54,979 nucleotides of DNA. Source: Gnetum montanum (taxonomy: Eukaryota; Streptophyta; Gnetopsida; Gnetales; Gnetaceae). The stretch is taken from positions 57,354-112,332 of the forward strand of contig MNCI01033651.1 in assembly GCA_015680685.1 (NCBI GenBank). Reading direction: 5' to 3'. Positions 23,207 to 32,639 of this stretch are shown one piece after another. Within the stretch, counting starts at the first letter, position 1; every line of letters begins with the position of its first letter. The notes beneath the pieces are model-generated. The model was not told where the DNA came from. It saw only the letters and a list, made by a program, of their open reading frames with translations, and searched no databases. The translations under genes were made by a program, and so were the position numbers.

Positions 23207-23310
23207 AATTAGGCACCTTGGTAGCAACGAGGATAAAAAATTTCATAATTAAGCATACTCATCTTGGAATAGTACTGGGATGGATGACCTCTCGGGAAAT
23301 CTTATTTTTT
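23207..23310 (+). other. 5S rRNA-like segment
   Basis: The three parts of the 5S internal promoter are recognisable in order: box A-like AATTAAGCATAC (23247-23258; 5S: AGTTAAGCGTGC), intermediate element ATAGTACTGGG (23269-23279), and box C-like GATGGATGACCTCTCGGGAA (23280-23299). Upstream sequence back to GCACC has the length expected of 5S. It is diverged and lacks the 5S start and 3' end, so it is not a working rRNA gene. 5S-like sequence inside LTR-type elements is known from Cassandra TRIMs. Here it lies in the interior of family B copy 2. Confidence 0.6.
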
Positions 23311-23903
23311 GTAGCAAAGGTTTTGGACCTCAAAAGCCATAACTTTTAATTTTCATAAAACTTTTTTATGAATGAAGACTCTTTTCTTATAGAATTCAAC
23401 CTTCCGAACATAATGGTAAAGTCTAATCCATTCCATGGAATACTAAAATTTAGTTTTCACCCCTTTGCCTGACATAATGCCTCAAGGACCCCCAAAGAGC
23501 TTAATTTTAGCATAACTCAAGCATATGATGTTCTATTTTAACATATGAATAGTCATTTCCAACATTTTCACCCTTCTGAACTCAATGATAAGGTTTGATT
23601 TATCATTTAGGTACGTGATAATTTGATGATATCATAAACTGTGCCTTAAAAAGGTCATAACATTTGGTAACTATTATGACTAACAATTTAATTATCAAAA
23701 CTTACAAATTTAACCTTTTAGACCTTGAGACTAAGTGCTTAACCTTTGCAGATAATATTAAGATCACTATGACATGTCATTAGCAACACTGCCAGAGTTA
23801 GTATCTTAAAGTACGTAGAAAGATTGTTAAAAATTAGATAATGTAGTTAAATATTACCAAAATTAGTTGGAGAATCAATTGATAAACAAAAATAATCAAC
23901 AAG
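23311..23903 (+). other. Family B interior between 5S-like segment and CCR4-like pseudogene
   Basis: No gene. Two loosely similar sub-blocks (around 23340-23420 and 23510-23610) share CATAACTTTTAATTTTC / CATAACTCAAG and CTTCCGAAC / CTTCTGAAC words, suggesting an old duplication. Confidence 0.4.
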
Positions 23904-25102
23904 ATGTATATCAATTTGTCTTGCAATCAAATCATACAGCAAAACAACATGGAGAGTCATAATATCATTTCCACAACGTTTTTGATGCCCATGAAGAGAA
24001 ACAATCCAAAAGAGAATCAAGGAATTAGAATGAAAGTTGTGACATACAACATTCTTGCAAGATCTTTAGTGAGTGAGAAACAACATCCACTATGTCCACC
24101 ATGGGCCTTGGATTGACATGAGTATCGATACCCATGCATCTTAGCAAAGTTACAAGATTTGGATGCTGATGTCCTATGCCTATAAGAAGTCTTTCCATGG
24201 GAATTTCTATATCAATTCTAACTATACTTGGAGAAGATGGGATACATAGGTATTTATAAGCAAAAATGTTCTTGTAGAAATTCTTCTTTTAAGCCATAAA
24301 AATTAGCCTATTGCTGAAATCACAACATGGATGGTTACATGATCTTTTATAAAGAAGTCAAATTTGAATTAGTACAAATATTTAAATGGAATTTAGAAGA
24401 TATGATTTTTGAAATTCTAGAACTTCAAACCATGGAAAAGAAAGAATGATCAAGATTCTGAAGGAGTCACATAGCTTTGGCATTGATTCTAAAAATTAAG
24501 TTATAAAAAAGACATGTATGTATAGTTAATACATATTTAATTGCCAAATTAACACATTTAGATGTTAGATTGTGCTAAGGAGCATACTTGATTAAGAAAA
24601 TAGAGAAAAGTTTGAAGAATAAGTTATTCCTAAGACATAGATCTAGTGCCAATTGTCCTTTGTGGATACTTAAATGCAAAATTTGGAAGTAGTGTTTATG
24701 AATTTTTAAAATATGGATGTGTAAAAGAATCCTTGGAAGATGAACCTAATTTGAAGAAGATTTTCCCATCAATTCAACATACAATTCCATTGGCTAGTAC
24801 ATGTTCTACTTATTTTGAATCTTCAATAGATAAATCAAATCCCAGAATTTAGAAACAAATGATGTTATGGATAGCACTCATAAATAATCATAGTCTACCA
24901 ATTACTCTACTATGATTAATGAGGATGGGTCAACAACATTATTCATTGAGACCTTAGATTAATTTGGTACGATGTCTAATTTTTCCAAGTTACCAAGTTA
25001 CTAGAGTTGCTTTCTAAAGAAGAATTGGAGAAGAATCAAGATTAATCCCTATCATCCCAAACAAGACCATCGAATCATATACCACTTATGACAGAATTAT
25101 AA
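23904..25102 (+). pseudogene. CCR4-type deadenylase pseudogene captured by family B (copy 2)
   Basis: A fuller copy than the one at the window start. The nuclease domain begins KVVTYNILARSL (about 24033-24068), followed by CPPWALD (about 24092-24112) and LDADVLCL, stop, EV at about 24158-24191. That stop (24183-24185) replaces the Gln before the catalytic Glu. DGYMIFYKEVKFELVQ follows near 24329. The GDFN box is changed to CGYLN (24661-24675, catalytic Asp to Tyr), and the terminal SDH box to SNH (25070-25078, Asp to Asn). Several other stops and shifts exist. No intron is evident within the domain. The family removes poly(A) tails from mRNA in the cytoplasm, but this copy cannot be catalytic. 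What remains notable is that two family B copies carry the same host-derived segment at the same place. Confidence 0.82.
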
Positions 25103-25341
25103 TTACTTCCATCAATTCATAAGGTTCATCAAGACCATGAAGTATATCAACCTTAAGTTTATTTATAATCTTNTCTCACATATATTTTGTTTGTAGAATA
25201 AGCAAGAAACAACTTCAAGTTAAAAGGAGAAATCAAATTATTGGAGCATAGGATAATAATAGAAGCATTGAAGCTAAAATAAAAGATAGTGAACATGGAA
25301 TCATTTGAGGACAAACAAAACCTAAAAGGAGAAGATTATAA
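25103..25341 (+). other. 3' internal end and polypurine tract of family B copy 2
   Basis: Aligns with about 833-870 and 1120-1296 of copy 1. One undetermined base (N) at 25173. The A/G-rich CCTAAAAGGAGAAG tract just before the LTR is the probable polypurine tract. Confidence 0.5.
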
Positions 25342-25908
25342 TGTTCCTATTTCAAAATGGTGCTACTGCATAACAAAGATGATGGCTCTTCATAACAAGT
25401 GTTATCGTTATTGTAACAAGACTCAAAAGCATGTTGTAACTGAGACTTAAAAGGGTGCACTATAATAATAAACATGTATCTTGAGGTGACCTTTGGAGAT
25501 TTGAACTAAGGCATTTATACTTGAGATTAGAGGTCGTGCCAACATGGAGTGGTGAAGTGAGTAAAGGTGAGTCATAGGTGTTGGGTGAAGTAGAACAAAA
25601 AGTGGATTGGCCATCCCTTCTAGTCAATTGTAGGCCTAACCGTGGTGGCAGTGTTGGATTACCTCTAAGGGATAGATGTTGAAGGAAGAAAACCTCAAAG
25701 AACACTCTCATAACATGATCCAAATATTCTATTCCATATCAATAAAGCATTCTTTCCTCTTTTCTTCTACATTTTCCCTCTCATTTTGATTACACATAAT
25801 GTTGAATGTTACATATATTTAACATTTGGTACATTATCTTCTTACACATAATTTCTAATATAACATATATTTGATGTTTTCCATAATAGCTAAGAGTGGG
25901 ATGTTACA
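25342..25908 (+). repeat. 3' LTR of family B, copy 2
   Basis: 567 bases, starting TGTTCCTATTTC and ending GGGATGTTACA. AATAAA at 25741-25746. The minus-strand frame inside is a shadow. Confidence 0.85.
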
Positions 25909-27430
25909 ATAATATCTCCAAGGTTAACAAAGACTACAATGTTAATCCACAACATTATCTATAGGTTTTTCATGATGCTTGTACCTTGAAAAATGTAGAG
26001 AATGAATGATTATTCTCTAACATGCTCATTAATGAAGTAGAAAATTGGCACTAATTCCTGCAACTATAATCAATTAGAAGATGGAGTACAATGTTGGAAA
26101 TATTCACTAATAAATATTAAATGTACTCAAGAATCTCCAATCTAAGGAAGAAATTTCAAGAATGAAGATAAGAAAATTATTAATCCCTTGATGTAGCCTT
26201 GGGTAGGTATTATTCACTGTTATGTAGATTCCTAGGTCATGGCTTCTCCTAGAGGGAATAACTACACCTTATCATAAATGGACTTAAGAAAAGAAAAACT
26301 CTTGGGGTCTATGTTCAAGGGAGAATTTCAAAAATGAGAGTTTATTAAATTCACAAGGTAATTAATCAAGTAAAAAAGGAGGAATAAGAACTCAAGAAAA
26401 AGAAAAGTAGAAAGTAGTGCAATAGGAATCCCTCTCTCTACAGAAAGGATGTTCATCATTGAACTAGGTAAAGAGGCATCAGTAGAAGAGGTACTAAAAA
26501 GAAAAACCTTGCTTATCTAGAAATTAGTCACTGAAATTTCAAATAAGGTTCAAAAAATATGAAATTCAATTTATGAAAATTTTTAAATAGCATTGAAAAT
26601 TGCAAAGAAAAAAAATAGAACAAGGTAGAGCTAGAGATAAGAACAAAAAGAAGAAGAACAATGCAGATAAGGACTACTACCAAAAAAAGGGAAAAGTAAT
26701 TGTAGTGGAGGAGGTCACAGAATATGAATTAAATGATAAAGCATGTGATGTGTCTCAATATAAGAATTCCAAGGAATGTTATCTAGTTCTGTCACATCTT
26801 CATGAGTCTGGGACTTATGCCTTAAATCTAAAATTTATGAAGAGTCAAGAACCTAGGAGGTTATCTTATCTACAAGGAAACTACATGCAACTCTACCAAC
26901 CACAACAATACTATCCTAGTGGGAATCCAGCTCAACCTCATAACTATTATTTGTAGTGGCATAATCCACAATTGTGGAGGATGCCACCACTCATATAGCA
27001 ATATTCCTATAGGAAACTTGATTCTTATGAATATTATATCTAGCACCCTATGTCCTCAAATGGCTTTACCACCCATGTTTTTGTTCATTACTACTATCCT
27101 CTTAAGTATCAAAGACTTACCACTCCATGAGTCAAATATCACATCTCTACTCATCACACTTACTAGCACTCTCAACTACATGCTCCTAATCCATTATCAC
27201 CTTCTTCATCCATGCAAGGAAAAATACCTTCAAACCCATAATAATGGAATACTATAGGAGTTATAAACATGCAAGTGAACTGTAACTCAAGTGGTCCCCA
27301 AGTACAAGCCTCAGAAACATTCATTCTTTAGACCTACTAATCCATCCAAACTTGCTTAAAGATCCATGGCTGTGGATCCTACACTTATACCCTTCTAGAT
27401 GCATTCTAAGCTATCTTAAGATAAAATCAC
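25909..27430 (+). pseudogene. gag relic of element E, C-terminal part
   Basis: Resumes the frame broken at 20373. It reads VFHDACTLKNVENE (A2: AFQDACAFQNIENE), then STMLEIFTNKY, SRISNLRKKFQE and LDVALGRYYSLL, all matched in A2. The better preserved frame 26600-26956 (KGKVIVVEEVTEYELNDKA, PRRLSYLQGNYM) and the Tyr/Pro/Gln-rich tail match A2 15405-16041. Stops are frequent. Confidence 0.75.
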
Positions 27431-27436
27431 ATATAA

Positions 27437-27711
27437 TACCCAAATTTTCATGTTAACCCATGCTATAGCTAATTGGATTAAGTAAGGTACTCTTCCCAGA
27501 AAGAGAAATAATCTCGGAAGTCCCCTAATTTACCTATAGATTATAAAAATGTTCCTTGTAAGTCTTTATTGGATTCATATTATGGAGCTTACTTGATCTT
27601 ATAAGAAATGTATAAAACTTAGATATTGCCTTCTTTTAAGAAATGTAACATTATATTAGAATTTTCTAATTAATCTATCACTATTTCCTTGGAATTGGTG
27701 AAAGATATCGT
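27437..27711 (+). pseudogene. Protease relic of element E, cut by element D
   Basis: Reads FMLTHAIANWIK, GSPLIYLQIIKM (with a stop) and WKILLLHF-like sequence, aligning with the A2 protease region (MLTHTMFD, GSSLIYLQIAKN, VEDIVITVYGW). The alignment stops at GATATCGTT, where element D begins. The DTG motif is not recognisable. Confidence 0.6.
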
Positions 27712-28172
27712 TATTACATTTTGTGATAATTAAACCACCAGGTCCAAGAAACTAGAAATAATTTGATAACTATTAGAATAAAAAAATAAAAGCACACCAT
27801 GAGAATGATATAACCCATGGTTTTATGCATATATTTTATACCCAAATTATATAAAAAAAAATAAGAATAGTATTAAATGATGTACCTTTGTTATTAGATG
27901 TATATGTTGCACACATAGAAAAAAGTAGAATTAATACTTATATAGAAAAAAAAGAACAATCATGTCAATAGAATAAATGAAGACAACAAATAGTTAATAT
28001 AGGTTGAAAGAATATATATTTTACAACAAACTATAAACAATAAGCTATGTAATACATCAACCTAATAGATGGTGTGGTACACCATGATAGTATATAAAAA
28101 CATTCACAGTGTTATAGAATATACATACTAAGTAGCATGTTAAGCTTGCTAAAATACATCAAATCTCTAACA
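27712..28172 (-). repeat. 3' LTR of element D
   Basis: Minus-strand start TGTTAGAGATTTGATG, directly after the polypurine tract; the plus-strand left end TATTACATTTTGTG aligns with TGTTAAGTTTTATG at 32177. Very AT-rich. Confidence 0.6.
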
Positions 28173-28186
28173 CCACCCCTCAAGCT
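28173..28186 (-). promoter_or_regulatory. Polypurine tract of element D
   Basis: Minus-strand AGCTTGAGGGGTGG immediately before TGTTAGAG, the AAGCTTGAGGGGG form typical of plant copia elements. Confidence 0.6.
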
Positions 28187-28403
28187 TAGCATGGAGATGG
28201 ATAATTTTGCTTTACTATTTAAAACCAAATCCATGACATCGATAAAATGAGTGATAATACAAACACCACATCATTACTAAACTTCATAATACTACATGAT
28301 CTAGAGATTTATAAGCACATTTAGCAATTATGGAGTAATGCTCTTAAAATGAAATTCCCATTAGAAAAATTGCATGTATGATGAGACGTGATTCGCATGA
28401 GTC

Positions 28404-28447
28404 GCGATATCGCATCGTCCCCTGCGATGTCGCGTATGCGATATCGC
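28404..28447 (+). promoter_or_regulatory. Three-copy palindromic box of LTR C1
   Basis: GCGATATCGC (28404-28413), GCGATGTCGC (28424-28433) and GCGATATCGC (28438-28447), spaced 20 and 14 bases, ending 17 bases before the TATA box. C2 has the same three boxes with the same 20/14 spacing. Probable binding site of a dimeric DNA-binding protein (inference). Confidence 0.65.
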
Positions 28448-28463
28448 GGTCCATCGCCAAATC

Positions 28464-28471
28464 TATAAATA
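28464..28471 (+). promoter_or_regulatory. TATA box of LTR C1
   Basis: TATAAATA, in a conserved context ATCTATAAATAAGAGGC with C2. Transcription would start about 30 bases downstream. Confidence 0.7.
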
Positions 28472-28637
28472 AGAGGCGGCACTCCCCTTATTTCCCATCC
28501 TAGGCTAGAAGTAGGGAAACTCTGGCAGATTGATCACTCGAGAGATAGAATATTTTCCATGTGCCTACAATAGGAGTCCCCAAGTGAACGGATCTTTATT
28601 CGAGCAACATTGTACCTGAACACAAGTTGTGTACGGC

Positions 28638-28643
28638 AATAAA
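28638..28643 (+). terminator. Poly(A) signal of LTR C1
   Basis: AATAAA within CAATAAAGATGA, conserved in C2 (54431-54436). Placed about 170 bases after the TATA box, as expected for the R region. Confidence 0.55.
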
Positions 28644-29260
28644 GATGAGCTTTGTGGATAAACCTTGCAGTGCATGGAATAGGATTTATTACTTGTTATT
28701 TCTTACATGTTATTTCCTACCTGTTATTTATTACCCTGCAGTAGCACAGCATGAGTACAAATTGATTACGAGCATTTACGGATGTGTACGGCTAATCAAG
28801 GAATCAGTTGCTCATCACAATTAGATTCTCTCACCCTTAACTCCTAGTTAAGTGCCTCAGTACGACCACTTCGAGCACGTGCGTTACGCGTGGTGATCCC
28901 AGCAATGATTAGTGTTTGGTAGCCATGGTTGCAGCAGTTCAGGGTGTGTACGGTAAGTGGGAACAAATGCTAATGCTAGGTAATTTAGACTTAGTCATTA
29001 GTTAGAGTTAGTTAGTTTCTCAACCCTTCACCTCGATAGCATAGGAGAAAAACATAAAAGACCATAAAAATCATATACCTTGGACTTACTTAACCATACA
29101 CCATGACAACCACAAGTAAGTCTGGGAAGACAACGAATGATTAACCTCAAGTGTTCCATGGGGCGTGTAGGCACTTAGTCTGCGGAGTTCGACCGGATCG
29201 CGCATGCTACGCTCGTTTCGTATGGTTGAGTGTAGGGGTACCTCACCACTCATCAATGTC

Positions 29261-30237
29261 ATAATGAGATAAATCTATTCAAAAGAGTTACTAATTTGAT
29301 CTTAAATTAGTAAAGTCAATATTATCATAAACATAATATGATGATAAGAAAATTTTATTTTCTAAACAAATATTATAAATTATTTTGGTATTGTTAGAAA
29401 ATTCCTAAAATGCAAAATAAAAATGACTAGAGGTATTTGGAATAATTATCTCTTTCAAAATATAATGCAACATAATCAAATGTAAAACCATAAAAAAAAC
29501 ACATGCTTATCATGGAAAATTAAAAATTAAATAACTTCGCCTTCTAATACAAAATATTATATGTTAATAAAAATAAGGAAACAAAGTAACTTGAATTATT
29601 AATCAACAAATGAATCTATATATGCTTTCATAAGATCATCAAAAACATTTAATGATGATTCTAAATGTGACTTTGGTGTAGATACTTTCACTATGAATAC
29701 TTTAGGAACCACAAGAGTTTTAGAAGATGGAGGTGAAACTTCTTTAGCTTACTCTTTAACTTCATTTTTAGTAAACATCTTCTATATCTCTCCTTAAACT
29801 TCATTTGAAGTGGTCATAAGAAATAGTAGCATCATAGTGGTAATAGGTTGAAGCTCAAAGACTTTTCTTGAGAAAAATTTTAACAATTGTTTATAATAAG
29901 CTATAAAACTACTAGTTACTACCTGTTCTTATAGATTACACACCATGGCTTATAATTTCTTTTGCTCTATCCTAAAGGTCTCTAATAATTCATTCTTTTG
30001 AGTATTTAAATCCTTTACATGATTTCATAAGAAGTCAATATCTTCTTGAATTTTAGAGATCTTTTTTTCATTACAAACTTGGCACCCTCTAACTCCATAA
30101 TTTGCACTATCAATTCCTCTAATTTTCTTATGAGATCCACCTTAATAATGGATTTTGTAGTGTCCCTTGCTTACTTAAATGTTGCTAATTCTTAATACTA
30201 TTTCTTTACAACCTTTAGTACATCTTCAATCTCTTTT
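29261..30237 (-). other. Interior of element D, 3' portion
   Basis: Minus-strand reading gives Lys/Leu/Glu-rich fragments broken by many stops, continuous in style with the frame at 30238-30669, so probably the decayed C-terminal part of the same ORF (coiled-coil-like). No named domain. Confidence 0.35.
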
Positions 30238-30669
30238 TTAAACTTTATATAATATTTTGCATTTTTTTGCTTCATAAGCTACCATTAAATTTTTATTTAA
30301 TGTTTCATTTACTGCAAAATCAGCATCAAAAACTATCTTATTTTTCCTCACCATTGCACCATAAGCTTCAACTTTAAGTGAATGTCCCATTGAAATGTAA
30401 TTCATAAACATCAAATTATATAATAAATCATTATTCACTGTGACAAAGTCAACTTTCAAGAGTTTACTAAGATCTTTATTCACCATATCTTTGATCACTA
30501 ATGGAAATTCATCCATATTTAAATTTCCAACATCTTTCCATGCAACTTTATTATATAATTTTTCATTCATAGGACTCTTCTCCACTGATGCCTTGAAGAA
30601 GTTAATGGTCGCTTCGTAATGAATGAACTTATTCTCAAATCTATGGTGTTGGATCACCACATGTACCAT
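30238..30669 (-). pseudogene. Unknown ORF of element D (143 codons)
   Basis: The longest open stretch of element D, from ATG at 30667-30669. It starts MVHVVIQHHRFENKFIHYEA and contains a Leu/Asp/Lys-rich middle (MVNKDLSKLLKVDFVTVNND). I recognise no domain, no catalytic motif, no signal peptide and no clear membrane segment. Neighbouring minus-strand fragments (31554-31751 upstream, 29300-30230 downstream) probably belong to the same former ORF. It sits where gag would lie, so it could be a highly diverged structural protein, or a sequence captured by the element. Length and openness in this AT-rich DNA are the only evidence. Confidence 0.35.
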
Positions 30670-32163
30670 GGATGAAGTTAAATAGTCACTTTTAATTTTG
30701 CTTCACCCCTTAGACTTGACATCAATATATTGCTTTATTTTTAGAATCTCTATGATGGTATGCTCTAGCTTTGAGAAGGTCTTAAGAAATAATCATGAAA
30801 CCCACTCGTTGTTTTTACTTTTCACTACCATGGTGACATTCATAAAGTTAACATTATTAAAAAATTTTGCAGATGTTAGTAGGAGGTAACCATAGGAGAA
30901 ATGAGTAGATGTTGTAAAATATGATAATACCTACCCTTAATTTTCATTTTTAAGATAGATAATTAATCAATATGGCTTTTTTCATTCACCGCATTATAAA
31001 GTAGACATAACAGAGGCCAAGAAATTACATTCTTCCTATCTTTTACAGCGATTCAGCAAGAAATGATGTCAAAAAAAATTGAAATATGGCATGTTTAACT
31101 ATGAAATTATGACTCTCACTGTTGTGAAGATGTATGCTTTTTTCCATTCATCTTCATTAATAAAGCACTCTAGAAATGGGTGCCTGGGGAATACTACCTC
31201 TTTCAATGCAGAATCTATTTTTAATATTTTAAAATAGAATCAGATGAATCTCTTTTAAACCCTAAAAAATCTTCAGGTCTTCCTAGGTTAATAGATGAAC
31301 TAGCTATTATTGTAGATTCTCACGAAGTTATTAACTACTACATCATTCCTTGATACCATGAACTTTATGAACAGGGCCAGTCCAAATCTTTCTAATTTTA
31401 GCATCATGACCTAACTTCACCAATTCTATGGCTAATGCTAAATCATAATAATAATAGAATATCAAACATATTCTTCTTTAGATAAAAGAATATCAAAGTT
31501 CATCATTTTATTGGTCACTACTTCATAGTGGGTGACCATTACATAGTGTAATTTCACTTGTTTGATGCTAGTTTTTGAACTAGAGGTTTCAATGTGGGGA
31601 TTTTCATGATCACTTCTAGGTCATAGTGTTGGAGATGGTGATAGAATTGATTTGTGACTTTGCATGTTCTTAGAAGATGTTGGTGATGGTAAATGATCAA
31701 TTTTCTTCTTTTTAGAAGTTCCCCATGATTTTTTTTATCCTCTTCAACCATGACTCACTATATTAAATAGTTACTATGAAACCTACAAAAAATTAGGGCT
31801 TTCTAAAATTGTACTTTGCATGGTATAAAATAACATGTGCTACAAATACAATTAATTAAGAAAACTATAGTTGGACTTATTTTTAAAAAATTAAGCACAA
31901 AAACATACCATTTCAACCATAAATCATCCTTTAAATACTTACTGGTGATTATCAAAGAGAGTAAATTAATTTGGAACTCAATACGCTTAAAAATCAGATT
32001 CTCAAGTTGCATTGAGCTCTCTCTATAGTTTTTGCAATTTCTTTACAAATGTGCAAAATGAAATTTTACAATTTATTTTCATACTTACCTTTGCATTAAA
32101 TGCATTTACCCATCACAACATCACAAATGTTTCATAGTGTTAATTAATGAAGTAATCAAACCC
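30670..32163 (-). other. Interior of element D, 5' portion
   Basis: AT-rich and mostly closed in all frames. A minus-strand frame at 31554-31751 (basic, His-rich; ELLKRRKLIIYHHQHLL) is the only sizeable piece and is not recognised. Confidence 0.35.
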
Positions 32164-32176
32164 TAATCTAATACCA
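32164..32176 (-). promoter_or_regulatory. Primer binding site (tRNA-Met type) of element D
   Basis: Minus-strand TGGTATTAGATTA, a mutated TGGTATCAGAGC, directly after the LTR end TTAACA. Confidence 0.6.
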
Positions 32177-32639
32177 TGTTAAGTTTTATGATATTAAAAT
32201 TAGTAGGTTCAAGAAATTATAAATAATTTGATGACTATTAGAGATTTTAATTCATGAAAAATTTAGAACCTCCTATCATTTGATTTCATCATGGCCATCA
32301 TATACAATTTCATCCTCAAGTTATCTATGGTAATGTTGTACAAATAATTTTGTTATAGCAACCTCTAGTAATTGTTATCATAAGACATTTTTATTAATCA
32401 CTTTATTCATGAGATAATCCAACATTACACTTGTGTCCTTGATTTACATCTATAGGCTTTCTACTTTTTTATGATATCTTCTTAGCATAGATATTGCAAA
32501 TAGGATGCATAGGCTTAGTACTTAATTGCTCCATATTTTGAATTTTCTCCCAAACATTAATTTCTACTAGTTCTTCATCATCATCATCCTAGTGTTATCC
32601 TAACAAAATGGCATCAACTACGAGTTATTTTTCATGATT

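Larger units (their letters stand above)
20374..25908 (+). mobile_element. LTR retrotransposon family B, copy 2 (complete, with captured CCR4-like gene)
   Basis: LTRs at 20374-20947 and 25342-25908, inverted ends TGTAATGTCC / GGGATGTTACA, tRNA-Met type PBS remnant, and a 4.4-kb interior. It was inserted into the gag frame of element E. A 4-base direct repeat ATAA (20370-20373 and 25909-25912) flanks it, and removing the insert with one ATAA puts the two gag pieces in the same frame. The interior holds a leader, a C-rich segment, a 45-bp minisatellite, a 5S-rRNA-like segment and a CCR4-like pseudogene, and no pol. There is a single undetermined base at 25173. Confidence 0.85.
18848..27711 (+). 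mobile_element. Element E: Athila-like gypsy retrotransposon, 5' half, interrupted by family B
   Basis: Plus-strand LTR end (to 19292), tRNA-Asp type PBS, gag in two pieces around the family B element at 20374-25908, and protease to 27711, where element D begins. Each coding piece aligns with the corresponding A2 piece in the same order. RT, RNase H, integrase and the 3' LTR were not found in the window. The LTR is itself interrupted by element A, so its left part lies at or before 2083. Confidence 0.75.
28379..29255 (+). repeat. Solo LTR C1 (Athila-type), inserted in element D
   Basis: 877 bases with TGATGA...TCATCA ends, flanked by ATGTA (28374-28378) and ATGTC (29256-29260), a 4-of-5 target duplication with no internal region: a solo LTR left by LTR-LTR recombination. 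It aligns with C2 (about 54175-54972) and, at its right half, with the LTRs of E and A2. It is much richer in CpG than its surroundings, suggesting a younger insertion. The short frame at 28627-28824 is not a supported gene. Confidence 0.85.
27712..32262 (-). mobile_element. Element D: small non-autonomous LTR retrotransposon, interrupted by solo LTR C1
   Basis: On the minus strand: remnant of 5' LTR (32177-32262), tRNA-Met type PBS (32164-32176), an interior of about 3.1 kb (C1 excluded) without pol, polypurine tract (28173-28186) and 3' LTR (27712-28172). The two LTRs share about 75 bases at the plus-strand left end (for example GGTTCAAGAAATTATAAATAATTTGATGAC with GGTCCAAGAAACTAGAAATAATTTGATAAC positions). 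The remainder of the 5' LTR is missing, possibly cut by the LINE at 32640. No target duplication could be confirmed. Confidence 0.6.

Noticed and set aside
23207-23310. Functional 5S rRNA gene
   Set aside because: The 5' and 3' ends are missing, many positions are changed, and there is no Pol III terminator in a suitable place or tandem context.
23904-25102. A resident host CCR4 gene
   Set aside because: It lies between paired LTRs, has a stop at the active site, has lost GDFN and SDH residues, and is duplicated within another element copy.
28627-28824. 65-codon frame with a hydrophobic segment in LTR C1
   Set aside because: The matching part of C2 reads a different, shorter frame. It spans the R/U5 region of an LTR.
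31554-31751. 65-codon basic minus-strand frame as a nuclear protein gene
   Set aside because: Short, no domain, no conserved neighbour. Kept only as part of the element D interior.
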